Source: Anaeramoeba flamelloides (taxonomy: Eukaryota > Metamonada > Anaeramoebidae). From it: a stretch of DNA of 64,000 nt. The notes under the pieces are model-generated. The model was not told where the DNA came from, made no database searches, and saw nothing but the letters and a program-made list of their open reading frames with translations. Made by a program: the position numbers and the translations under genes. Numbering within the stretch: the stretch's first letter is position 1; every line of letters begins with the position of its first letter. The DNA lies in assembly GCA_027625915.1 (NCBI GenBank), contig JANTQA010000036.1, forward strand, positions 12,669,001 to 12,733,000. Direction: 5' to 3'. Shown piece after piece: positions 13,245 to 24,500 of this stretch.

Positions 13245-13650
13245 CATTACTATAATAAAAGGTATCAACCTTTCTGATCTCAATTTTTATATGATATTTT
13301 TTATGTGTGTGAAAATTAGTGAGCTATTTTTTTCTTTTTGTTCTTCGTAAAATTTCAAATCGAAGGAAAAACTTTATAACAGTATTTTATTGATTGTGTT
13401 TTTATTGAGGTTTACCTGTAATTGTTTTCTCCAAAACAAATATTTATTTTTTATTTATTTTTTAAGAATTTTTTTGGAATTTTTCTGATTAACATATGTT
13501 GAAATTATAACAATAGTTACTCGGATTCAATTAGTATTAATATTTCTCTTAATTTTATATTACCAATTTAAGAATAGAAAAACATAAATTGAAAATATTC
13601 TTTGAAATATGAAAAAAAAAATACCCCACTTTTTTGGAAATACCTTAATG
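13245..13650 (+). repeat. Diverged repeat, partner of 4690-5130
   Basis: See the blocks listed for 4690-5130. Same orientation. It ends about 330 bp before the 3' end of the Tom40-like gene. Confidence 0.5.
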
Positions 13651-13977
13651 TAACTCTTTAATTTAACTTTTTGAAAATTGAAATAATTTATCCAATCTAT
13701 GGGTCTGAAAGGTTTTTTTATTTATTTTTTTCTGACAAAATGGAACTTATGAGTGACACCTCATCTCTTCAATGGGTTTTTAAAAATAAATTCAATTTCA
13801 AAAAAAAAAAATATTATTTAATTTAAAAACACAGGAATTGCTTAAAGGTGAGACACAAATAAGACCCCTGACAATAAAATTGATCTTTGTCATTAGTTTA
13901 ATGATTTTTTCACAATTTCCCAAGTTTAGTCGAACAAAAAATCCAAATTAAGTACAAACAAACAATAAACAAACACA

Positions 13978-15113
13978 TTAAAAGTCAGCACCCATTCTTA
14001 CTCCAAAGCCAACGGTATAACTATTTTTCGGATAGTTGATCTTTGCTGCAAAGATACAGGAACTTAGAAGCGATTCGAATGAAATTGTAGAGGAAAGTTC
14101 ACCGTCAGAGGTTAATTTTGTTTGAAAGCGTGTTTTCCTCATTGCGTAATTTAATCCAAATGAAGAAGTAGATTGTCTATTTGCAAAATTGAAGCCAAAG
14201 TCTGTTGCAAAACCGATTCTATTGGAAATCTTCTTTACATAGCTGGCTAAAAATGAATTGGGGTTCTTGGAAACCTCAACAGTAACAGTGTCCTTTTTGG
14301 TACCCAATTTTCCAACAAGCAAAGTCGAATAATGGTGGGGCTTAGGTTTGAAAAATTGGGTGTGCTTCAAGCCAAGCACCAGCCTGTTTTGGAAAAATGA
14401 TCTTAATTGAGAGATCTTGAGATTTTTTTCACTCGAAACTTCAACGCTGCTTGTGCTTTGAGAACCAAAGTGTAAAAATTGACTACCAATCGAATCTTTG
14501 TCGCCAAAAGAAAAGTTGGTAGCGAGTAAGTTCTTAGGACTTAGTTTGTGTAAAAAAGACCCCCTAACGTCACCTTTTTGGTTGATCGTTCCTTGGAGCA
14601 CATTCTGAAAATAATGTTTCCACAGTAGAGTTGATTCACAATGAGTCACGAGGAAAAAAGAATGAAAAAATAAAAAAAAAAAAGTAAAAGCAAAGGAGAG
14701 CAAGATTAGCAATTAAAACAGATAAAGAAATCCATATTCTTAAAGATTGCAGAAGAAGGCTATACATTTCGTTTAATAAAAGAAACACCAAGCATGTAAG
14801 AAGCTGGATCAGTTTGTGATCCCATTTGAAGAGAGTGTCGAATTTTAAATTGTGAATTGAGCAACTGATTAACCTCCAGAACAAAGCCACCAAATATTTT
14901 TTGATCAAGAACAGATCTTGATTCACGGGAATAGTTTTCAAAAGTACCTGGATTTTTGTTAGCTGTTTTTCTTTTGTTGGTTCCGTTTAAGGATGTTTGC
15001 ATTGAGAATTGTTTTGTAAATAATGATTCTTGGATTTTATAACAAATTTGATAATCTTTTATTTTGAGGTATTTCGTTTTTTCGTTAATACCAACCTCAA
15101 CCAAACGAATCAT
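13978..15113 (-). CDS. TOM40: Tom40-like outer-membrane protein import channel
   Basis: Beta-barrel pore of the TOM complex in the outer membrane of mitochondria or mitochondrion-derived organelles. Two exons, 15113-14766 and 14604-13978, are separated by a 161 bp GT-AG intron in phase 0 and give 324 aa. Exon 1 carries the Tom40 signature NPGTFENYSRES near residue 54, followed by a conserved Gly, Asn-rich strand and His (GGFVLEVNQLLNSQFKIRHS). The remainder alternates polar and hydrophobic residues as expected for beta strands. The C terminus YTVGFGVRMGADF resembles the Tom40 sorting beta-signal (...GFGLTIG in animals), though three residues extend past the usual final Gly. VDAC is the alternative within the same porin superfamily, but the NPGTFE motif favours Tom40. 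No presequence is expected for this class. The intron was chosen because it removes the in-frame stop after IKRN and restores FIKRN|NVLQGTI. Confidence 0.8.
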
Positions 15114-16224
15114 TTAATTATTAAACACAGCGTTATTTTTTAATGAACGTTAAGAGCTTAAAACAAGAAATTTAATTGTAAATTCTCAGAATTTTACTAA
15201 TAAAAAATTAAGAAGAAAAACACTGAAAAATCAACACAATCCCAAACAATTTCTTCAAAAAAATTTTGTGTTTTGTAGATCAATTTAATTAAAGAAATAA
15301 CATTTGAGCAATTTTAATGGGATTTAAATCCGATGTTCCTCTCGAAATCTCTAAAAATTGAAATTAAAAACAGTTAAGGGACGATTATTTACAAATAAAA
15401 ATAAAATAAAATCTTGTTTAGATCCCAAAAAATTATTTTTTTTGTAATTTGTGTTTTACTTGGGAAATAGAAGATTAACATCAACTCATAATTTATTAAT
15501 TTGAGATATATTATTACAAATACAAAGTTCACTATTTCCATAATATAACAAGATATATAATAAATTATTTTTATTTACAACTAAGTTAACTCTTGACTAT
15601 TGTTAAGAACTATTTTTGGTTTTAAGTTTGAAAGTATTTATATTAAAAGAAAATATTTTATTTTGTTATTATTTTTATTATTGAAAAAATTTCAATTCTT
15701 TTCATATATAACTAATTGAGGTATAAGTTATTTAATAAATGAATTTTTGATCGAAGCTTGACAAAAAGTTTATCAATGAAATTGAGATTTATTTAGCAAA
15801 TTTTTTTTTTCTTTTATGTTTTGAAAAAAGTTGTTTGTGTGTTTTTAAATATTCAAAAAAATTTACAAATTTTCGCATTTTCCAATTTTTCTTATTTTTT
15901 GCATAGAACCTGTAACATTTTAATCACAATAAATTAAAATAATAAAGGTACAGGCGAAAATAAGGATCTAAATTTGAGAGAAATTTAGCAAAAATTTATC
16001 GGTTAAATTCTGGTAAATAAAAATCTTCATTTTATATATATAAACACCATTCCAAAAATTTTCCACCCCCAAAATCAAAAATAGGCAAAAAAACCCAATT
16101 TATTGTATTTTTATAAACCTAATATAAAACCACATTTAAGTAACCATAGTATTAATGTTTTAATAAGTAATCATTTTAACCCAAATAAAAGAAAAAAATA
16201 TAAAACTCAAAAATAAAAACAGGT

Positions 16225-16560
16225 GTGTCCAAAATAATGAAACGAGCTGAACAAAAAATGTTTGTTAAATTTGTTGAAATTTCACCAAAAAATGTTGCCC
16301 AATCAAATGATAAGATACCATCTACCAATTGTATGTTATTTTCCAATTTAACAAACTCATCACTAACCTTCTATCAACCATTGAAAAAAAATTTCCCAGA
16401 TCTAACAAAACTGATTACTTAACTGCAAAAAAGGAAATGAAAACAAAACAAAAAAGACAAAAAATGAAATAGTTTGTAAAATAAAAATTCTTTCCAAATT
16501 GAATTTAAAGTGTAGTAATGATACTCTATCCACTGTTTAAACTGTGTCCAAAATTTTGGA
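16225..16560 (+). repeat. Diverged repeat, better-kept partner of 5620-5930
   Basis: Carries a 65-codon open frame (16225-16422) and is bounded by GTGTGTCCAAAATAATG at 16222 and CTGTGTCCAAAATTTTGG at 16544. It looks like the worn remains of a short element whose open frame may be residual or chance. No transposase motif is seen. Confidence 0.4.
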
Positions 16561-18153
16561 ATCTAGTTTATATATATGGACAATTTCTTCTTTTTATTGA
16601 AAAGAAGAGTAAAAAAGAAATAAGTTCAAGTTAAACATTTCAATATTGATATACAAGAATATTATAGTAGAAGTGACTTGGAAATACATTGAAAAAAGCA
16701 ATAAAAGAAGAAAAAAAAATCAAGATGGATAAAAAAGATGACAGTAAAAAGGTTTAATAAAAGAAATTATAACAATTAATTAAATATCATTCAATTGAAT
16801 ACTCATGTTCAATTATATAATAAAAATATATGAAATAAAAGTTATATGACTGTGATCTGACGTGTTCTTAATTAAACAATAACACAATGTTTTATTTAGT
16901 TTTTACTGATATTTTATGATAAATTTATTTACATTTATTTGTTTTTAATATTTTATTTTTACAATTTCTTCTATTTTTTGTATTATTTGATTTTTTCTGC
17001 TCATTTATGTTTGTGATTAATTTCTTATTTTTAATTTCTTAATTTCTCTTTGTTCTTTACAACCATTTTAAAAAATAGAATCTTTTTGTTGACAATACTA
17101 AAAATGTTATAACAAGATAATAATCATTAAATAGAGTTTATTCACGATGATAAAAAAATTGTTAAATCTTTTGATATTACATGTCTATTATACAATTTGT
17201 AAAACAATATTACGAATATTTTTCTTTTGGAATGACATCAGTGAATAAAATATTCATGAGAATTCAAAGAAGGGATACAATAGTTTTCATTGTTTAAAAA
17301 AATAATTTTTGATTTACTGAAATCGTCAATAAAATTATAAAAAATATATTCAATTAATTGTTTTTTTCAAAACAATGACAAGGCCAAAATAGTATTATGA
17401 ATTCATTTTAATTATTATATAAGATTTTTATTTTATTTTTTTTTTTAAAATGTTTCAGAAGATTAACTGTATTTTTCTTTTCTTTTCTTTATCTTTATCT
17501 TTTTTTTTTTAATAAAACAGTTTTATAACAGTAACAACAAATTATCAACAAATAAAAAATATTTTAAACCCAAAATATTATTTAATAGAATTGAAACTTT
17601 ATAAATAAAATTAATTTTCAATTAAAATTAAATATTCAACAATTTTAAGTAAAAACAATATACTAATTACACAACACTACATATTATTATTATTTATAAT
17701 ATTATTCTTATTCATAAATTATTCTTATCTGACAGATATTTTTGGTTAAAAAAAAAAAGAAAAATTTGTAACGAAGTGATAATATATCAAAACAATTTCA
17801 TTAAAGGGATGTATTTCCAAGGAAATTTATTTCCGAAGAAAGCCAAATAAAATTATAAATTGATTCGTATAGGAAAAGATTTTATAATCCCAATGTATAG
17901 TAATAATACCCTTTTCATTACCAATTTTTTATAATGAGTAAATTGAATAAAATAAAAAAAAAATAATTTATTTCTCAACATCAATAAACTATCTTTTAAT
18001 TCTCCACTTATTTTTTAAATTTTGATTCATTTTAAAGTTCTATTTGTCTTTGGAATTCCTATCAATGAAAAATTATCAATATATATTATCAGATTATATA
18101 CAATAATAAGAAGAATACTAATTATGGTGATGAACATTTATAATTGTGTCCAA

Positions 18154-18723
18154 TATAAACTCTTTTTCAGTCAAAGGGGCCCAGTTTTATTGTAGAAATA
18201 GAAGACATTCTATGAGTTTAATTCATTCCTCTTATCAAACTAAAATTTTCCAATTTTTAGATCAAAATCATTTTTTCTCATTTATTTTTTTTTTTGTTTT
18301 TTGTTTTTTGCTTTTTTTTTTTTTTTTTCTTCTTTTCTTTTTTATTTTTTTTTTAAAAATTTACTTTGAAAAAAAAAAATGTTTGAAACTCCAAATTAAC
18401 ATTAAGAAAATTTAGGCTTTGTATGTTCTTTTAAAATTCATACATATACAAGTAAAAAATCTTATTATCAATAATTTTAATTTCCTAAAGAAATTGAGAA
18501 TTTTGCACCTGAGGTTCCAATGAATGGGGCACAAAAAAATTTTTAACATTTTTTTTTTTTGAAATTTATGGTTTGTTCGGGGTTTTCTCTTATAATTATC
18601 GACTCTTATATGAATATTATTATTTCTCATATTTCTAAACAATCTAAGTTTATCTTATTATTAAAAATAAAGTGACTTTTTCATTTTTGGCTGGGGACCT
18701 TTGGGTGAAATGGAGTTTATATA
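18154..18723 (+). mobile_element. TIR element, family A/B, B-type copy
   Basis: Left end ATAAACTCTTTTTCAGTCAA then AGGGGCCC; the right end is a worn inverted match (GGGGACCTTTGGGTGAAA). About 570 bp, non-coding, with T-rich interior. It ends where the next element begins, sharing a TA-rich junction. Confidence 0.7.
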
Positions 18724-19419
18724 TATATAAACTCTGTTTCAGTCAAAGGGGCCCAAAGTTTTTTTCAAATATCAATTATTTTATATAATTGACAATTTTG
18801 GAGAAAAAATAAGAAATAAAGAGAATAATAGACCTCAAAGAAATGTTGATACATGTCTGAAAGAAAACTAATTAATCAATAGATTTTCTTAAAAATTGAA
18901 AAACTCAAATTCTTAGGGCCCTATTGAGAAAAACAACAATGTTCGTTTTGAACTTCTACTGGTATTTGAATAATAAATATGAAACATTTTTCACTTCATT
19001 TTCCATACTTTTCTTTTGAAATCAAGTTCCAAAACGAAGTTTGTTGGTATTTGTGGTCTCTATTTGAAAAAGGAAATGAAAATGAAGTGAAAATTTTTCA
19101 AATTTATTAAACAAATATCAAGATCAAAGATCGAATAGAATTGCAATAGAAATCAATAGATTTCTCAACAATCTTTACATGTTTTCAATGACATTAGAAT
19201 AGCACATTTTTACCAAGTGACTATTGATCTTGCAATAAAAAATTTTTTGCGACTGAATGAGGTTTTTAAAAAAAAATCGAAAAAAAAAAGAAAAATGAGC
19301 AAAAATGTGAAAAAATGATTTCAATTTTGAAAAGTTCCAAAATAAAATTTTTCTTCTAATATCTATGCAAACCCTTTAAACACATGAAAATACCATTACA
19401 ACTGGGCCCCTTTGACTGA

Positions 19420-19434
<15 letters not shown>
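18721..19434 (+). mobile_element. TIR element, family A/B, A-type copy 1
   Basis: About 710 bp with terminal inverted repeats of about 30 bp: left ATAAACTCTGTTTCAGTCAA, right mirror GGGCCCCTTTGACTGAAAAA. TA-rich flanks suggest TA target sites, as for Tc1/mariner-type non-autonomous elements. The interior holds its own inverted repeat (about 18952-19125, TACTGGTATTTGAATAATAA and its mirror). No transposase frame. Confidence 0.82.
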
Positions 19435-19468
<34 letters not shown>

Positions 19469-19479
19469 CGTGTGTGTGA
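19430..19479. repeat. TA microsatellite at the right end of an A-type element
   Basis: (TA)n then GTGCGTGTGTGTG, starting within the element's terminal flank. Expansion of a TA target site is a likely origin. Confidence 0.85.
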
Positions 19480-20288
19480 TGTATTCTAAATGAAGATTGT
19501 TAAAAAATAATTACAACGAAAGATCATAAAAATTTATTAATAAAATTCCCTTTTATAGTAATTTCCAATTTTCAGGTAAAAAATATTTGAAATTTATTTG
19601 AGCTGACATTTTTTTCAACATATTATTTTATTGTAAACATTATTGTATTTGGTCGAACAATTCTTCAAATATTCAAAAACTGATTTCTTGATATTTAAAG
19701 TTTTTTTAACTAAATTACTCTTTTTTCCAAAAAGTATAAAAATTATCCAATGTGCCCATAAGTTACTGGTTTCTAGTAAAAAAAAAAAAAAAAATAGGCA
19801 ACTAATCGCTAAAAAAACAATTTAATAAACAACTAAAAATGTTCGAGGTTTTTTTATTTTTTAATTTCTTGAAATTATTTTCGATTTTGATATTTCTGTT
19901 TTAACGACAAAGATTTTTATTCTTTTATTAAAATGAATTTATTGCTCTTAGTAACATCTAGTTTTATGACAAGAAAACTCCACCTTCTGGGCGCATTGGA
20001 TAATTTTTATACTTTTGGGAAAAAATTCAAAATAGTAACACATTAATTTTTGTACGTGTCTTTTTACAGATTGATAATTACTTTTTAAAATTGGGCTAAA
20101 AAAATTAGCAACAATAATTTTGCATCTCATAAACGAGAAGTAATTACCTAAATTTCAACACTATATTTAAATAATGAACAAATTCTGTAAAGTCAAACAA
20201 TAGCCAAACACAAACGTGTTTCCCATCTCAATCGACTAATTAAAAACATTTTTCCTTTTTTCCCCTTATTTCGAAAAATTTTTTTACA

Positions 20289-21538
20289 ATGTCGTTTGCT
20301 TCAGAGCTTTGGGATCAATACCCATTAGTAAAACAAAAAATTTCCGATGATTTCCATAATATTAAAATCCTGTCTGACTTTATTTCCAAATGCGGCAAGC
20401 TTCAATCAACATTTGGCAATGCATTATTAAAATTGACACAAACACACAAGGCAGGTGCAGGTGAATATGGCACTGTTGGAACGGCTTGGGAGTCTGTGAA
20501 AAGTGAAATGGAAAGAATGGCAAGAATCAATATCGAGTGTTCACAATTCTTAGTTAATGATATTGCGACATCTTTGCTTGATTACAAAAAACAAACATCA
20601 ACATCAAGAAAAGAATACATTGCAAACACTGCAAAAAAAACAAAAGAACTTGAAAGATTGAAAACAAAGCTTAAAACTGCGACAATATCTTCTGAAAAAT
20701 GTAAAAAAGCACTTCAAGTTGCACAAAATAACCAAGGAGATAAAAAGGTAATTGAATTTATTCCACTTCCTTATTCTCAAGCAAAAATAAAAAAAAAATT
20801 GATCTGAGTGTGTTTGTCTTTTACCAATTGTACCCTAACTTCTTTTTCAATGTTTCTAAAAAGCATCTGTTTTTTTAAGATTAAAATTTTTCTTTCTTTT
20901 TTTCTCTCCTTTTTTTTAAATTTCACTGTCACCGATCTGTTCTCTTTTGTTCCTTTTCCTTTTTTTCTTTTCTCTTCTTTTCTCTTTTTTTTCGATACTT
21001 TTTTCAATTTTCTTTTTTTTCTTTTCTTATTTCATCTGTTTTTTCATTTTGTTTAAATACCAATTCAATTTTGGGTGATATCACACGACTTCATAATTTT
21101 TGATTTCTTTAAATTGTGTTTAATGGCTTACAACTTTCTAATTTTAACTCTCATAAAATTCTAGGCAAAACAAAAAATCGACAAAGCACAAAAAAATTCC
21201 ACAAAAGCAGAAAACGAGTTGGAATCAGCAACAGAAAATTATAACAAATTTGAAAAAGAATATTATTCCGAAAGTATCCCAAAGGTTTTAACAGACTTTG
21301 AACAATTAGAAAAAGATCGGATTGAGTCGATTAAAAAAACGTGTTTAGATCTTTCTGGCCATTTGAAACATTCCTATGTGACCAAAATTACCGAGCTATC
21401 AACTAAAATGGAAAAGTGTGCACAAGCGATCGATGTAGAAAAGGATTTATATTCTTACTCAAGCGAAAATAAAACAGGAAACAAACCACCACAAGAAGTC
21501 GTAATTCCCTATGTTAAGCCAACAGCTAAAGTACAATT

Positions 21539-21578
<40 letters not shown>

Positions 21579-24500
21579 ATGTTTTTTTTTTAAAAATGAC
21601 CCAAAAAAGAAAGTTCCAATTTTACTCGTAAAATTATTAAACCTGTTTTTTTTTCTTTCAAACAAACAAAATGTTTTTAAAAATCATGATTTGTCTTTCC
21701 AATAAAAAGAAATCGACACAAACAAAAACTGAGACTTCACAAACCAATAAGTCACAAGAAACAGAAAAAACACAAACAAATAACAACACAATTGAAAAAG
21801 AAGTAACAAACGAAGATGAAAAGACAGAATATGATGATGAAGACGAAGGAGAGGATGTTGATATAGAAGTGATCGCATTGTATGATTACGAAGCAAAAGA
21901 TCAAATAGATCTTGCCTTTTCAGCTGGCGACTCAATTCATGTTATTGTAATACTTCAAATTTTAATGTTTTTTTTTTATTTATTTTTTTTCTTATTTTGG
22001 AAAAGACTTTTGTTTTATTAAATTGAAATGAAATTCGGAACGAAAGTTCAGATTGAAAAATCAAATTCCCTTTTTTTATTTCTTTAAAAAGAGAATTTTA
22101 TTGGCTAAGAACAGTGGTCATCGTTTTAAGGGGAAGAGCTTGCTCTTAATATATTTTTAAGGAAATAAAATTATAAATTTTGAGTTCACGAAAACTACAT
22201 ATCGAATTTCAGTTGTGCACCATATATAACTTATTTTTACAAAATTATGATTATTTTATACTAATAAAACAATAATAAAATTCAAATCATCAGATAAAGG
22301 GTAAAGCTATTTTAAAAAAGTGAGGACTTTTTTTTTTTTTTTTTTTTCGAAAAGTTTTAATTTTACTAATCAAAAATTGAAAAAAAGTACGAACTTTTTT
22401 AAAAAAACTATAACAGTCAAACCTAAAACCCGGAAATTTACAAAAACACGGTAATTCCATTTTTCTGATCAATTGAAAATATTAGTAAAAAGTCAAAAAT
22501 ATACTCCCATTTTACAGACAAATAATCCAATTACCCAGCGACTTATAACCATTCCAATTGGGGTATTGGTTAAATATTCCGAATCCATCATTTTTAACTC
22601 TTTGGTGAATTCAGAAATCAAAAAAATAAAAAATTTATAAAATTAATTGACAACATGGCTGAAAATGAAAATCCACTTTTGATTTTAAATTTTGAAATAA
22701 AAAACATTTTCATACTTTTGAAATATTTGAAAGAATTTGAATTTGAGAGAGGTGTTTGATTTATTGTAAATTTTCATGAAATTATGAAAACAATTTTGTA
22801 AAAAAATAAATCCTGTAAGGTTCTCAATAGAAATTTAAAATTTTGAAAAAATTACAAAAAGAAAGATATAAAGTAAATAAAACTCTTATTTCATAAATAC
22901 AACAACAAAATAATTCTTATAAAGATGATTCCTAATAAATTTAGAATTTATCTAAAGAGAAAATCGCAATAAATTTGATTTTCAATTTCCAGTAATGTTC
23001 TCAATTAATTTTACAAATTTTATATTTTTTGATTTCTGAATTCACCAAAGAGTTAAAAATGATGGATTCGGAATATTTAACCAATACCCCAATTGGAATG
23101 GTTATAAGTCGCTGGGTAATTGGATTATTTGTCTGTAAAATGGGAGTATATTTTTGACTTTTTACTAATATTTTCAATTGATCAGAAAAATGGAATTACC
23201 GGGTTTTTGTAAATTTCCGGGTTTTAGATTTGACAGTAACCATATATTTTCAAAATTTACAACTTTAGAAAAAACCACCTATTTTTAGCTTATTGTGTTT
23301 TTTTTTATAAATTTACAAAAATCAATGATTTTTTGAACGATCATTTATTAAGAAAAAAATAAACTTATGATAACACAAGATTTTTTACGTCAAGTGTCTA
23401 CATAAAATAAATTCTTTTTAAAACTCTGAAGATCAATAGTCTTTTTAGGCCGTGTTTTTGCAGAAAATGGATTACGGAAAGAAATTCCAAAATATATGAT
23501 TTTTTCATTGAAATTTTCAAGATCAGTAATCTTTTTTGGTTATATTTTTGTTGAACATGAATTAGATACAGAAACTGATGAATATGAATTAAGGAACAGA
23601 AATTTGCATAAAAGATTATTTTTTTAAAATCAAAAGATTAAAAAATCAAAAAAAGTTTTTCAATTAAAAATAATCAACAAAAAAATTATATTTGAAAAAA
23701 TTGAAACAAAAAAAAAAATTATAAACTCTGTTTCAGTCAAAGGTTACCCAAAAAATCCAAAAAAAAACGTTTTTTTCAAATATCAATTATTTTATATAAT
23801 TGACCTTTGGAGAACAAATAAGAAATAAATAGAATAATACACATCAAAGAAATGTTGATATATGTCTGAAAGAAAACTAATTAATCAATAAATTTTCTCA
23901 GAAAAACAAAAAACTCAAATTCTTAGGGCACATTGAGAAAAACAACGATGTTCATTTTGAACTTCTACTGGTATTTGAATAATAAATATGAAACATTTTT
24001 CACTTCATTTTCCATACTTTTCTTTTAGAAATCAAAGTCCCCAAACGAAGTGTGTTGGTATTTGTGTTCTCTATTTGAAAAAGGAAAAGAAAATGAAGAG
24101 AAAATTTTTCACATTTATTAAACAAATATCAAGATCAAAGATCGAATAGCATTCCAATAGAAATCAATATAATTTCTCTACAATCTTTACATGTTTTCAA
24201 TAACCTTAGAATAACACATTTTTACCAAGTGACTATTGATCTTGCAATAAAAAAAACTTTTTGCAACTGAATTAGGTTTTAAAAAAAAAATCGAAAAAAA
24301 AATGTGCAAAAATGTGAGAAAAAATGATTTCAATTTTTAAAATTTCCAAAATAAAATTTTTCTTCTAATATCTATGCAAAAGGTTTGCATAGATATTTCA
24401 CCCATTACAACTGGGTCCCTTTGACTGAAAAATAGTTTAGTTGTGTGTTTTTTTGTTTTTTTTGTTGAATATCCTAATTAATATTATAATTTGTTAATTC

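Larger units (their letters stand above)
10090..13970. other. Gene-free AT-rich spacer
   Basis: Nothing coding recognised. It contains a TA microsatellite and the diverged repeat 13245-13650. The stretch 12880-12970 is less AT-rich than its surroundings but has no frame. Confidence 0.6.

Noticed and set aside
16225-16422. 65-codon frame that might be a transposase remnant
   Set aside because: No DDE or helix-turn-helix motif can be seen, and the diverged partner at 5620 has no frame. Kept only as a repeat.
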